NCBI GenBank assembly: GCA_013397795.1
Contig: VZTJ01000750.1
Coordinates: 360,413 to 424,412 of the forward strand
Reading direction: 5' to 3'
Length of the DNA: 64,000 nucleotides
Source of the DNA: Orthonyx spaldingii
Taxonomy: Eukaryota; Chordata; Aves; Passeriformes; Orthonychidae
This document shows positions 40,001-54,602 of this stretch, piece after piece (the first letter of the stretch is position 1; every line of letters begins with the position of its first letter). Made by a program: the position numbers and the translations under genes. The notes beneath the pieces are model-generated. The model saw nothing but the letters and a program-made list of their open reading frames with translations, was not told the origin of the DNA and ran no database searches.

Positions 40001-42862
40001 TGCTGCTGTTATAGAAGCAGCTGTAGCTAACTTCTGTGTCTGTGAGGGAGACACATCTGGCTCACCTTCCAAGAAGGCATCTTCCATTCTTTGTCTCTGA
40101 ATGATCTGTAGGGACTGTGTTCTCCAGCTGTGACTAGAGAGAAGCAAACTTTTCTTGCAATTTTCTACCAGCAGTCTGCTACTTTACAGAGCAAAGAGCA
40201 AAATGGGGCCCACTCGGCTGCTTTCATCCTGCTTTGTCTGAGAGCAGTGCAGACCTTTTCTTTATATGTTGAGAGCACCACCAGCGTGCTCTCAGTATGT
40301 ATCTGACTGGGGAAAAAAGGATCCCATTCCACCTGGCCAGCTGCTGCCTGCTGTGACAAACCAGTTCCAGTGACAATAAGAATATAGCCTCGAGGGCCCA
40401 GTGACCAGGGCAGCAAGACTTGAAACAACCCATTTAGTCCTCTTACTGTCAAGATTATGTCTGCAGGACTCAGATGCCTGTACAGATAGCACACTCAGCC
40501 CCTGGGTGAAATGGTGCTAATGAACTGTGTGTTCAGTCTGCCTGAGATGCTGCTCAGATTCAGAGGTGTCCCACATAATGTCCCTCCAGAATCAAACCTG
40601 ATCACTTTGACTGGGAGCTAAAGGCAAACCTCTTACTTAAGGGCTATTTCAGGAATTTAAAAAAAACATTTCTGAAGCTGAGAAGGAGAGACACCTAAAA
40701 CTAAAACAGACATGTTAACATGAACTGTGCTGAACATAACATTGTTCAGTCTTCAAGAGATGTAAGGAAAGGGGAATCTCGTTGAAAGGTAGTATAAATA
40801 AACCTCTTATTGTTGGTTTACAAGTGAGAAACTGCTCATGTGAAATAGTTAAACTTAGGTTGACAGGGTAATGCACAATTAAAGGGAATGCATTGGTGGG
40901 TTTTTTTGTAGCATCATATCAATGCGTAATACTGAAGTGTGTTCATTCAGCTTAAAGAATAATCAGAAGGATTTGTTTCATAAAGTATCAGACTCTTGCA
41001 TCGGCCAAGGTACATGAAATACTAGAAGCTACCTAATGCAATACTAGAAGCAAGTGATTATGCTCTGTGTGGATTATATAAATTGTTTTTTTGTCTTGAG
41101 CATTACATAATGACCAGGTAGGCAGTATTAATATACTTTACCTCACTTGGAAAACTATCACATTTGTGATGATTACTTGGTTACAACTTGATTTTCAGCA
41201 AAAAAGAACTGAGATCCCTTTGTGGGCAAATCCTGAGACCGTAAAACATTAAGCAAACATGATGCCTCACACTTTTGCCTCTGATGAATAGTAATATTGT
41301 AGCAACATTGGGTTTTCAGCAGAACAATTAGTTGACTTCTTTGCAAAGTGCTATGCAAAGCCAGAAAAACGGCAGTAGTTTATTTCCCCTGCTTACAAAA
41401 TAAAGATCTCAGGTAATTAAAAAAGAAAAGGTAAGGTTCCTGGTGTTTCAGATTTTGCACACCTTTTAACTACTTTTTCAAATTAATGAATGTTTTTCCT
41501 GCGATGTAAATCCATACATTTTGAAGATCCATCTTCCCAGTAACCATAATGTAACAAGCTTCCACACACTGCTGGCAGTGAATACCACATTATTCCAGTG
41601 ACATTTCTCCTTTCTCCCCTGGATTCAAAACTAAACAAAGAAGTTGAGCTATTCCTAGTCATTACTCACAGAACAATGAAGGTATCTGCTCAATATTCAG
41701 AGGCTTATTATCCTGCATTATAAGGAGTATACAAGTAATGCGATTGCTTCACATAAAGTGACAGAACATCTGTAACTAAAGTACTGCTGTAGAATTCAGC
41801 TTACCTACATCTGAATGGCAGAAAAGTGAACATCCACATTCCTCTTTAATCCTTCTGCTTTTACAGACCTCTGGGTTAAAGATTTCTAATCTATGCTGCT
41901 GTTCTTTACACAGAAACTGCACTCAATTCTTCTTATTGTCCATCTCTGTATTTTTTCTACCTACTATTTCAGGTTAGAAAACCAAGCCTGGCTTCAGTGT
42001 TTTGAAGGCATGTCTACTATGGATTACAAGTGGCATAATTCTTTCCTCTTCTCACTCTTTATACTTTTTAAAATGCTCCTTTCCTACTAATCCCTACTGT
42101 TCTATTTACTTGCTTGACAGTGAGCTGATGTTTACAGAACATTACCTACCACAGGTCCAAGATCTCTTTCCTGAGAGAAAACAGTTTCTTCAGAATCCAC
42201 CACTGACTGTCTGAGTTAGAACTGCTTTCCCATGTGTATCACCTCATTATCAACATTAAATTTCATCTATCTTTTTATTACCATGTCAACTAGCACTAAG
42301 GAATACTTCTGTCATCTTGGTAAGTAATACTTGTTTTTACTACACTCACAAAACTCTTGATACCTCATTCTTCCACACCCTTTATCACACGGCTGAACAG
42401 GAAAAAATTCAGCACAGGTTTCTCAAGTATCTTATAGGTTATCACCCTCCCCTAAAAATTCAACCATCTAATTTTTCACTTTTTGCTTATATTTCTAAAC
42501 AGTTCTTCTCTCTTATCTGGGTATAGATTAATTTCTTTAGGAGTCTTTAAGGAGGAAGCTGAACCTCAAAAACCACATAAAAACCCAGTTAAATTACAAG
42601 AAGCTAGATATAGAAGACATCTATTAATAGTTTTTCATTACATACTTAGCCAGGAGATCAAAGGAGGAGAACCATGGTAAGCCAGAAAAATATAACAATG
42701 TACAGATTTAAGGAAAGAAAATACTGGTTTTTAGTACATCGAACAACAGAAGAATGAGGGACAAAATTAAAATGCTTTGCACAAAAGCAAACTAAGTGAT
42801 TTGCCTCTTAGCAGGATATAATAAGGATAATTATTTTAAAGTGTAGCGGCAATCATGAACTT

Positions 42863-42935
42863 GAATCATAGAATGATTTAGGTGGGAAGAGACTTTAGGA
42901 GATGAAGCCTTCTGCTCAAATGTGATCAGAGCAGA
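42863..42935 (-). mobile_element. CR1-like LINE 3'-end fragment
   Basis: The plus strand reads gaatcatagaatgatttagg and then tgggaagagactttagg, followed by a tgctcaaa...cagagcag stretch. This is the complement of the conserved CR1 3' end with its ATTCTATG-type terminal repeat. The element therefore points along the minus strand, the same way as TRHDE. Only the terminal few dozen bases are recognisable, typical of 5'-truncated, old CR1 copies in birds and other reptiles. Confidence 0.75.
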
Positions 42936-44769
42936 GGAAAACAAGTTTCACTGTAGGTAGAACATGATAGCAGAGGAGGATATACAGGCTGTATATTCAG
43001 TGGCATCACACAAAATCAATCAAGTCAATTGAGGCAAATGATTTGCCATCTGCTTTTTTTCGTAATCTCTCCCACTGCAAAGCTTCTACAGAATTACTTT
43101 CAGGAAAGCTTAACACCAAAAGCTGAATGCACTTTCAAATAGCTCAGTAGGCTGAGAAATGAAACTGTGAGTTAGCTCAGGCTGGAAGAACAGAAATCAT
43201 GCACCCATCAGCTGACACTGGTGAAATCCCAACCATCATTCTTCCGTGACTCAGTTTCTCTGGGTTAAGTGCGGCTGTTCCAGGTGATGGCAAACAAGCT
43301 GTCATAGGATATTTCAGATATCTGCCATGGTCTATAAGATATGGCACAGCACCTAAGGATGCTCTCACCTGTGTAGTGGCAGCACAAGGCAACATAAGAT
43401 ACCTGATGGCACCTTGAATGGCACCAGCCACATGTGCAAGCATCTAAATGGGCCTCTCTATCCACTCAATGTTGACAAAGAGACCTTCCATAATCAAACG
43501 TGAGTTTCCCTATGAAACTTTTCCATTTCTAAGTGAAAAGGGCAAATTTTCAAAGCCAAGGTACTTGCAAGAAAAAGAAGGCTTCAGTGCAGATTTTCAA
43601 ATATAGTATTTTAAAAAGGCACTGCTGCAACACTTTATAACTACTGTTTTAAATAAGAACTTTCAGTTTGCTGATTCAGAAAATTGCAGGAAGAAGTTAA
43701 AATGACTGAAACCGAAATCTAACATAGTTAAATTACAGAATTGAAATGAATGTTCTAAACTAATTTTTCCCCAACTTTTGCTTTGATTTTTGTCCTGATT
43801 CAGTGCAGGGAAATGTTTTGATATGTTGAAAATTTCTGTGGGATGGGAATCCATTTCTTGTTCATTGGTAACACTTACTAATCTTTGTGAAGTATTTTGA
43901 GAACATAAGAATCTGAGACCTCATATCACTGAGGGATATGATTAAAGCTATTTAACACAGATATAAAGTGAGGCATAAAAATAGTTTAAGAGTAAAAAGC
44001 ATAAAAAAGAAAATCCAAGAGTAAAACTGACTGGTTAAGAGACATATCTCCTTATTTTAACCACCAGAACTCCATACCCAAAATGCCAACTCTGTCTCTT
44101 CTGTTAAAGATAACAGTCTGGTACACCCAGAGTGGCTGAAGATAGAAACAGGGAGCAAGGACTCCTTGGCATTAGTTTACTGTTCTCAGCTCTCTCCAGA
44201 CAGAAATGCTGAAATCTCAAGTACATAGACACATATGCTCAGGTGAGCAGCACTGAGTCTGAGAAGGGAACACTTTCCCCGTGTGGCCCTTGCAAACACT
44301 GGTGATTCCCTGAACAGGTTAAGATGCTCACATTGGCGTTTCTTATCGAAGGAATATATTGCTATGAGTAATCTGCATGAACTCATGTTGCTTGGATTTC
44401 AGAGACAAAAAAAAAAAACCACAAGAGCAAAGTAATGAGAAAATCTGACCTTTTGAAAGCAAGTAAATCTTACAGAACAAAAACCAAGATTTCAAGATTT
44501 GTATTTTTACTTTGGTTGAATACCTAGCTGATCTCCAGAGACATACAAATAGTGGTGAGTAAAAGAAGCATTTAGATGCATGACTGCAGATGTTTGCGGC
44601 TAATAACCTTAATTCTTATTATAAATTAAAAGGCATAGAAAGTTGATAACATGAACTATGTAAAGGATTGTGTGATGCTTGGATATTAAATCAGTATAGA
44701 AGACAGACAGTAGAGATCTCTCACTTTTCTTGCCAAGACAAGTACAGTTTCTATTAGCAAGATTAGCAA

Positions 44770-45330
44770 GGTTTGAGTTACTACTTCATAGCAGCTGGTA
44801 CGGGGCTATTTTCTTCACTTTTGGTGAAAACAATTTTGATAACACAAGCATGTTTTAGCTATTGCTGAGCAGTGCTTACACAGCACCAAGGCCTTTCCTG
44901 CCTCGCACCCCATGCTACCAGCAAGGAGGCTTGGGAGTGGACAAGAAGCTGGGAGGAGGCACAGCCGGGACAACAGACCCCAAGTGACCCCAAGGAATAC
45001 TCCATACCATGTGACTTCATGCTCAGTTTATAAAGCTGGGGGAAGAAGGAGGAAGAGGGGACATCACAGCGTTTGTCTTCACAATTAACTGTTAAGGACG
45101 ATGCAGCCTGGCTTTCCTGGGGTTTGCTGAAAACTTCCCTGCCCATGGAAAGTGGTGACTAAAATCATTGTTTTGCTTTGCTTGGGCACACAGCTTTTGC
45201 TTCCCCTTTTAAGCTTTGTCTCAAGCAATGAGTTTTCTCACTTTTCCAATTCTCTCCCCCATCCCAACAGGGGGAGTGAGCAAGTGGCTGCGTAGGGCTT
45301 AGATGCTGGCTGAGGTTGAACCACAACACA
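44770..45330 (+). mobile_element. LTR-like repeat C (avian ERV-type LTR, second family)
   Basis: The sequence matches an abundant avian LTR remembered by its landmarks. These are attgctgagcagtgcttaca, a cagcaaggaggcttgggagt stretch, a CRE/AP-1-like tgacttca, a TATA box tttataaag (45027-45035) followed by ctgggggaagaaggaggaag, the tract cattgttttgctttgcttgg, ctctcccccatcccaacagg, and a terminus near gaggttgaaccacaaca. The 3' end is near 45330. The 5' end is uncertain by about 50 bp. The usual attaaa-type polyadenylation signal seems mutated (ccttttaagc). No internal viral region is attached, so a solo LTR is likely. It is oriented opposite to TRHDE. Confidence 0.8.
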
Positions 45331-47863
45331 AGCCAAAAGAAAGCCTTTGTTTTCAAGTGTGTTTTCATGCTAAGGTAGTGAAGGTTCAACAGAAAACCTG
45401 AAAGTATATTCAACTAATCTATAAAATCACAAGCCTTGCTACAGTGATATCTGGAAGAATTTAATCCTATGCTGAGGGCACAAGTTACACGTAAGGTGGT
45501 CAGTGGAAAATGAATGGAAGTTGTTGAACAGCAGAGCAGCTTCAGAGCTTCCTACTACAGAAAAAAATTATACAAGAAGCAGAAGTCAACAGGATATAAT
45601 TTTGTAAGCCACACTTCCTAGAAAGATTGTGTTGGGAAAGATAATTTAAAAGCATCATAGAGATTTGCCCAGGTTATTAGATAGTATAGTATCTCATTCA
45701 GTAAGGAGTAATTCAGGTTCCAGGGGAAGCTCATGTGAGTATCACAGGAAATCACACACTTTTATTAAGTGCAATTCTACAAGAGTGTTAGTTCTGTTTA
45801 ATGGATAAGGAGCTGACAATACATTCATGTTGTGAATATCATTCTCACAAGACTGAAGAACACAGAGATTTCATTAGACTTAATACATGACAGTAAAGTG
45901 ATTGTAGGCTGTGCCCAGAGGCAGAACACAACAGAAGATGTCATTCCCTCTTTCATGATTATTACACCTCCTACACTGAGACAGGGTGTCAAGGGATTTG
46001 TTGCGCCCTGTAAGCATGGAAGATGGCAGATAGGAAGGGAAAATTTCACCAACTTTGTAGCAAAGACAAATACAAATGAAAAATGGATAAAAAAGAACAA
46101 TTTGAAATAACTGAGATCCCCTGAACACAGCTTGAGGTATTCACTGGTCCTCTGCATATGCCCAGTGTGATCTTAATTCCAGTGTTCAGAGTGAGAACAA
46201 AAAGTTAAATACAAATAACAGCCAGAAACAGGTGGGTAACACTAGTAAAGGTAACTGATTAAGTTGGATTCTCCAACAAGGGGGATGAAAAATCAGACAT
46301 CAGGCTTTTTCATCAAGGAACAAATTGCAATCAGCTAACTTGAAACCAGAAAGGTTTCTGTTATACTTTAGTTGTATTAATAGGAAAAGGCCTCCTGATG
46401 TCTGAATCGGACAGGACTTTCACAAGTCCTACAGATAGACAATTTCTGACTGAACACTGCATGCAGTGCAGAAATGAAACAGCAGGACACAGTAAGTGTG
46501 ACACACACCACACTAATTGTAGTTTGCACAGTTTGCTGGGTTTAAGCAAAATGAGGAATGGAAATGGTGCTAACATCAGGATTCTGGGGCTACAGGGGTT
46601 CTGCCCCACCCAAGACTAACAGACTGGTCAACAATAAAAAGGTAAGCTAAGGCAAAAAAAAAGACAGAGAAATTAATAACATTGACCACATGAGCAACCA
46701 GAAAAAGACAGGAAGAAAAAGGTAGTGGAAATGTCTATTCTAAGATTATTCTGCACTATACTGGGCAGAGGAGTTTCCTGCTCCTTTACAAAACTTTGGT
46801 GGACTTTGATGGATTCTGTGAATTAAAGACAGTGTTCCAGCATTGTCTTTAAGGAACTCTATCTGGCTGTAATACAGACAGTAATTTTTTCACTCAAGAG
46901 TCCAGATATAGTGAAGGTAGGGTGCAATATAATATGCACAAAATATTATGTAAGCAGGTAACAAAATTCCAAGTGAGGCACGCGTTATTACTCAGAAATC
47001 ATTGGTCTTCTTGTTGCCATCTAAACCAAACACTGTCAAAACCTACCTGAGCTTTTTTATCAGCTCTTCTTTCTCCCTAATGCCTCAACTCTGGAGGTGA
47101 TTAAATTTGCAGTCAGACCAACCTACCATCCAAAACAACCCAACAGGATCAAGTTTTGATAGGTGCTGCCAGGCAGATAAAGGCCTCACCACCTGGTGGT
47201 TCTGGATGGGTTCCACACCTGAGGTGTCAGATTTTGAAGAGTATTTCACATTTTTAATAAAAGCGATGTCTCATGAATGAACAGAAATCAACTTGTAGAT
47301 CAGTCTTGCCTCTTACCTACTAAGATTTATCTACTTTGTCTCAGGCTTTGATTGGATGGGCAGTTGAATACAGCTAATATATACTTCACAGGGAAGCAAA
47401 ACTCTGGGATTTGGAAGGTATTTGGAATTGTGAGCCTACTATAATTTTGAACACAAATTATACTTAGCTGCACACATGAAGGAAACTATGAATAATCTTC
47501 ATAGTTTGGAGAACTATTTAAAATTGCATGAAAGTTACTAGGAAGCTTATATTCTAACCTTGAAACAGCCTAGCACATCTAGGATGACTTGCTTCTGATG
47601 GTAAGCTTCTTTATTTGCAGATCTGCCTCAATACAGCTGCTAATTTTATCTATTTGTCTATTATATATACTTTCATTTAGAAACATATTGAAAAAGGCAA
47701 TCATATTGGTATACTCTAAATGAAGGGTCCATAGCTGCTTCTAAGAGCAACTATTTATAGGATGGATCATGGATTGTTCAAGTTTTTTTCTGTATAAGGA
47801 CCTAAATACAGCTATATAGAGAAAATGTCTTCAGTGTCAGTACAGGGTGGCTGGAATGTAATC

Positions 47864-47893
47864 TAGAGGAATGTATTTTAGAGGCATGTATTT
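47864..47893. repeat. Two-copy 15-bp tandem duplication
   Basis: tagaggaatgtattt (47864-47878) is followed at once by tagaggcatgtattt (47879-47893), with one mismatch. Confidence 0.8.
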
Positions 47894-50800
47894 TAAAACA
47901 ATAATTGACACTATAATTCATTTGTAGTCATAACAGTGATTAACATGTTTAACAGCAATGTATTTAAGATGCAGATTTTGTGGTTTTCTTTTATTCTGCC
48001 ATACTTCTAATTCCTCCTGGATTTCACAAGAATCTTTGGAATAATTTTCGGCAAAAAGTAAATCCTAGAGCAGAAAAAGGGAAAGAATTTACATTTTCCA
48101 GGAGTTTTATGCAAAATATAATGCCTTTACCAATGTAACAACAACACAAAGATCCAGACATAAAAATAAAAGATTCACTGCTCTAGCAGCAGCCCTAGCA
48201 TGAAAGAGTTCATGTGTGGCTCTGCACTGTGGGTCAGCCGTAAGATGACAGTCTGCATATTCTGTTAGAAAGCAGCTGTATGTCTTCAGCCATCCTATCT
48301 AAACTTCATTATCCTTTGGTTTTTTAAGAGTAGACACAAGGTAATTTAAATGAGTAAATTTGAATTACATTACCAAATTTGAGGCGGAAAAAAAAAAAGG
48401 TGCATTGTCTGATAACAACATAACTAATATAATTATCTGATTACTAAGCTTTCTATAAAATTCTGTGTAATATTAGCTCAATATTTCATCCAAAAATAAC
48501 TTATAAATGAGGTGGTTATGAATATTATGAAGCTATCTAAAACTGACTCATTTCAGTGCCATTGCTAGCAATGTACTTTACCAAATTTAGAAAAATTATA
48601 TGGGCAAAGAACAAATACTACAAATTCTTTGTCAGCACATGCTGTCTCCTCCCTGCCTAACACTTTTACACTAAAACACAAAAGGCTTCATTTTCAAAAG
48701 TGACAAGCAACTTTGGGTGCTGACTAAAAGATGGATACAAAGAAGCTTGGATTAAGCAATGTTAAGTGTCTGTCGGAACAGCTGCCTCTTTACCCTGCAA
48801 TAAAGGCTCTTAATCTCTCCAACATCCTCTGTTCTGCCTTGCACCGGTACAAAACATCCTTGCAGAACTGCACACATGGTGCTGACCATGCAAACCCCAT
48901 CTCTGTGTCGTCCTTTACCCATAAGCACAACCCCTTAACTAGAGCACAGATCTGAGACTTCTCTGATCAGAGCACAAGGATGTGTGGCTGAGAAGGATCC
49001 ACAGGAATAAGAGAGTAGTTCTTTAGCTATGTTTACAATCATCCAGTATGTTCTCAGAGACTTAGTACCAAACATTTATCAGCATTTTCCAGTGTTCAGT
49101 TTTGGTTTTTCCTCTGAATACTGTGAATTTATGCAAGACTGAAATATAATTCCTATGACTATTTCTCTTTCCTCAGCAAACTTCCCTAAAAGTCCCCCAC
49201 CAAAGTATCTCCCCCATAAAACCTAAGATTCTACTACTGAGTGTGAAGGCTCATACAAAAGGATACAAAAAGAAACCCATTATCAGCAACTAAAAAAGCA
49301 GGAGGAAGTAGACATAAAAAATGGAGCATGTGAGTAGTTTTATTTTCTGATCTACAGTGGGGAACTCACATCTCTGATTTTTCCAAAGGCAACAAAATAA
49401 GGCATTTATCCACCCTCATCCCTCCTATAAACCTTTTCTCTGCCACATGCTGTCTGGGCTTTCCCCAGTCTGCTCTTTCCCTCACTAATGCCCCCACTTT
49501 AAACACCTTTTCCATTTCCTCGGTACTCCATATTTGCCTATTCCAGCTGCACAACTTTAATGCTCCAACTCTGGCTCATGCCTGCACCCTGCCATGTCAC
49601 ATTCCCTCTCCTACCCCCTGTATGGTAAGCAGCTCTCCACAAGCACTGCTGTTCTGATTCTCCTCTTCATCTCCTGAAGACTTCACTCTATATTAAAACA
49701 CAGTGTTGCCCTCAAGTACATACTCCTTTCCTCAGCATGAAATTGATTTAATTAATGTGAGTCAATTAACTAGATTGGGTATCTAGCAATTGCTGTCTTA
49801 GTGTTAGTAAATAAGATGAGGAAAGTGGCACATTCTGCAGTGACAATAAAATACAACAGCAGCTTTTCTCTGTCAGCCTAACTTCTATCAGGATACAAGT
49901 GCTGCCACCACACAGGAAACAATGACACAAAACACTAATTTTGTCTTCTTCAGCATACTGCAAATTCTAACACTGAAAGTTGCCCATATACTGCATACCG
50001 GAGAGTTCTGGAAGTTTCACAGTAATAAGAGCTTCATGCAAATAGAAGCTGTGAAATGGTTTTGGAAATAAAGTGTTAAATTATATTTGGTATTTCTCCA
50101 GTCTTTGCTGGCAGCAAGATCTTGCTGGAGACACCAGCACAGATATGTACTGAAAGAGATTTTAAAATTATTTCCTATTCTGATTTTTTTTAAAATGCAA
50201 CTAAAAAAAGCCTCTAAAAATGAAAAAGCAAGACAAAAAAATGGGGACTTTCTAGTGGCTTTTTAGAAAAAAAAACCCTATTGCAACAGGGAGCGCACAG
50301 CACAAGGGCTGGTAGTAAACACAGCAAAGGCACTGTTCCATTATGTACCCAAGGCAGGCAAGCTTTCTGCAGGTCACTCACAGAGGCTGCCCTTCTGCCT
50401 GGTCCTCTGGAGAAGCAGCACTCTGAACAGAACTGTCCTCTCCTAGGCTGCCGGGGTTAAGGACTGTCCTTATGCACATCAAAGGACAAGATCTACTGGT
50501 GTCATAGAGCTGGCCTCTACTCCAGAGTGCATTTTAAGAGAAGAAGCACCCCACACTTTCTCACTCTCCTGCAAGAACAAGTATTTTCAAGTCCCTGCTT
50601 GACCAGCTAAAAAAAATGGTTAAATCAATATCTGACAGTGTTCACACACAGTTCTGTGATCCACAAAGGACACTTGATTTTTCATCTCATTCCTGTTAAT
50701 TCGATTTCCTCTGTGTCTAATATACTAGTACCTTCCTTTCCTGGAGCCTGTTCCCTTCATCATTATTACAGCTGATATAGAGACATTTAGGTCAGTCCAG

Positions 50801-53515
50801 ATGAACTTAGGGGTACCACGTCTACTCCCTAGGTAGCAACACAATAGTTGTTTCTGGTAAAAACACTGATACAGGCACAATGTTTCAGGTACAGTAAAGA
50901 TGAAAGGCATAACAAGAAAACACTCAAAGGACCTGAGAAAATGGAAGATGAGAGGATATTTCTCATAGACAGTAAGGTAAATGAGCACTTTGTTTTCTAT
51001 TTATATTTTGTTAGACCTCTTTCCTCAGTTTATACAACAATATTTGTTCATATTATGGTCCTTTTTTATTATGTAATTAATACTACATATGCTACATTAA
51101 TCCGCAATTGCTCTAAGAACATAGCAAAGATACTAATCAGCAGTCCCCTTGTGCTCCTAACATTTTGGCTTGTGTTTAACCAGCTCCTTAGCTAATAAGT
51201 GGACAGAGTAAGTTCCCCATCGCTGCTCAAGTAATAATGCTATACAACTAAGTAAGAATACACATGGGAATATCCAAACACAACTATGCTTTTACTATGC
51301 AAATAATGATCAGTAAAGGGACAAACACAGCCCTTTTTCTGCAAAGCCTGAATAAATAAATGAGCTTTGTCTAGGAAATTCAGAAGAGACTTGAAGGGAA
51401 ATAAATTCTGCAGTTAATCATTCATCTTGGAGTGACTGCTGAGCAGCTCTGCAGCCCACTGTAAAGGCTTTCAGCTGTTGCAGTTACTACAGAGCATTAG
51501 ACCCATGAGTCTGTACAGCTCTGGTTTTCCTGGTCATGTCCATGGCTTGCATCATTCAACTGAATTTTCCCCAGTTTACATACACAGAGAAAGGCACCAA
51601 GGATTACCACACTACAGCATGTATGCATATCCTGTCCATATCCCAATTTGTTCATCTTCCTGTTTTCCTCTTTCCTCACAGCTAGCTGTGTTCAGTGCCT
51701 AGCAAGACATTCCCCTTTAGGATATTATCATGAACAAGCAAAGATTAGCTACGGAAACTGCATGCATGATAAGAACACTGTATAAATGAATATTATCCCA
51801 GCAACATTAACTTAATTATTTTGATAACACTGGAAAGGTTACTTCTCCACTTTTGCAGAGACAAGCTCTGTATACTTTTAGAGGGCAAAACACACCCACA
51901 ACCAGAAAGCTTTGGTCTGCTCTTCAATATAGTATATAAAAGGTTCATGGATTTCATCAAAACTGGTTAGTTTATTGTCTAGACCACGGATTATTTTTCA
52001 TAAGAGGTTTTTGTCATATCTGTGAGCCATTTTGCAATGATGGATGAGACTAGTGTCTTAAAATCATCATTTTCTGTAAGCAGGGAAACCCACTGAACCC
52101 TGTCAGATGGAATATCACCTTCTCCCCTGGAGCCTTATAATGTAAGGGCATAATCTATTCTCACAGGGTTATACAGGAGTCCAGGACCAAACCTACACTT
52201 AACTAAAGGATTGTTATACGAGGATAGAATATGGATTATACAGTTATAATAGGAGTTTTAAAGTTTTGCTTGCATCAGCTGAAATTGCTACTGAAACATT
52301 ATATCAACCACAAGCTTTGGCACTCAAATCAAAGCTGGTGATTTTGGCCCTTCTAAGGAATGACGTTTCTAGAAACATTGTCTGTCATTGTTAGTTTTAT
52401 TTTCTCATAAAATAAGAACTATGGATCATATGAAGGCATAAGCCTCAAGCAAAATCTACGTTCAGTTTACAAAGAAGTGAAACTGTATACCTTCTATAAT
52501 TTCAGTTAAAATGTTAGAGCTTAGCAAGTCATACAGTCAATTGTATGCACAGAAATAAATCACAGTTTGTATATGTATGGCTCTTAAAACACATTTTTCT
52601 ACAGATATAATGACAAGGACTGCAAATATACAGGAGACTGAAAAATCAACTATATGTAATCATTCTCTTCTGTAGAAGAATTAAAGACACTTATAGTAAT
52701 GGACTAGGCATCAACTACTGCCAAAGGTATCAACAATTTACTGTTTATCACTTAGAAGAATGTGCTTGCTGTTTCTGTCTTCCTCTACATGGTTTCAGAG
52801 TTAAAAATTAAATATGCAGCTCACATTTCATCTTTAACAGTTAATTGCTGCATAAATACACAGTATAAAGCAAAGCACATACATTTTATAAAACTAGAAT
52901 GGTTCTGAAATATTCAGTTGCCTCTTTATTTACATTTCTTATGCAGTAGATACATTTGAAAGACCTACTCTGAAGTGACTCTTTCTACAGTAAGGCAAAG
53001 TTGAATTTGCCTAGAGAACATCTGAACCAAAAATTTAAACCCCTCATCATTTTGAAGGCAACAGAATTGACATTTATTGCTGTGCCATACCAAACTACAG
53101 CCCCACCTCTGGATAACTAAAGACTACAGGGCAGATGGATGCTTTAAGAGCCTTCCCTGGAGCCTTCCAGTACGTACCGTGTTGTCTGTTTAGATGATAA
53201 ACTCCTGGAAATGCCTGGACCTGAACGTTTTTCTGTGTTTTGTGCAGCTCTACTTCTTACGGTGTTTAGAATGATCATCACAATTAATCCATAGATAAAC
53301 TACCCTAAGGAAGCCAATGTTGCCTGCCCTGCAAGAGCATGGCCTCAAATGTGGCATAAATACCATTTGCTCTCTGTTATTTACAGTGCCTATTATGGCT
53401 CCCCAGAGAGCCATGCATCCAACGCCTAAATTCGTGGGTCATGCAGGGGAGGTAAGCACCAACTTTATTGGACTGTGAATTAGGCCACCGATCTGTAACA
53501 CCCCCAAAGCCTGCA

Positions 53516-53563
53516 TGCTGATGTTATATATATATATATATATAACAGCAGCAGACATCAGCA
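53516..53563. repeat. TA-repeat hairpin with 9-bp flanking arms
   Basis: A gttata...tataac core of alternating TA (about 53523-53546) is flanked by tgctgatgt (53516-53524) and acatcagca (53555-53563), which are exact complements. It is a likely polymorphic microsatellite and possible cruciform site. Confidence 0.85.
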
Positions 53564-54602
53564 AACCCTTGCCAACTTCCTGACCAAAGCCACCCGCAGA
53601 ACGAGTGAGAACACTGCATTGCGCAACAGTGCTACCACCCCCTTCATAAACCTGTAGAAAAACTGTGTCATGTCATACAAAGTTCAGCTCTTTCAATATT
53701 AAAAACCGAGGCAGAGTAATGCATCTCGAATTATGAAATGGCCACACACTAATGTGATTTTCCCTGTCTACTGCTTTCACAGTAACTGAAGCAATAGTCA
53801 CTTCAGCAGTGGAAAAAAAGCAAGAAAAAACCAAACAACTGAAAAATATCTAAGTCATTGTCAGCTAAAAGATTAAATTTCTTTTCAGTATCTCAACCTT
53901 GTTTTTTATTTAATTTGATGGTATGAAAGGATATTATTGAAACATGGCCATTGTGCATACCCAACCACCTGTGCCTGTGGGCAGTGCATGAAAGAATTGC
54001 GTGGTCAGTGTTATAACATTCAGACACCAATTTATAACTAAGCCATAGGACTTTAATATAAGTTGATGGACAATTTTTGAAAGGTGAATGGCATACGTAA
54101 GTTCCACCTTTTGCTAAATGTATATGGTTCCTATTTTTTGGTATTTATACTTATGTAGCATGACTTTCAAATAACTTCAACTGGGAAGCAGCCAATTAGC
54201 TCTGTCTGCTAACTGGCTAGAGTAAACAACCCGTCTGTAAAGCTTTCCTTGGGCAAGGGGTTTCTTTCCCATTTGTTCTTAAAAGGACATGGAAGCACAG
54301 AAAAAAAAACAATCCAAAAGTGGAAGAGAAGGGCAAAGAGACCTGCCAAAGAAGATACATATATGTATTGTACAGCCTGTTAGGATATTAAATTCCCAGC
54401 AGGGTTCACGTGGATATCTTTCTCTGTGCTCTCTCTAGCACTAAGTCTTATTTCCAATGTTTAGAAACAAGAATTGTAATAAAATCTGTGGACAAAATCC
54501 CCTAAGAAACTGTAGAATCCTGTCATTCCACATATGACAACACACAGTTAGAATTACAAATTAATGTCATGTATGAAAACAAAACTAAGTCTAATTCGAA
54601 TC

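Noticed and set aside
45825..46157. Overlapping frames of 82-110 codons on both strands
   Set aside because: No conserved motif, and mutual overlap on opposite strands suggests chance absence of stops.
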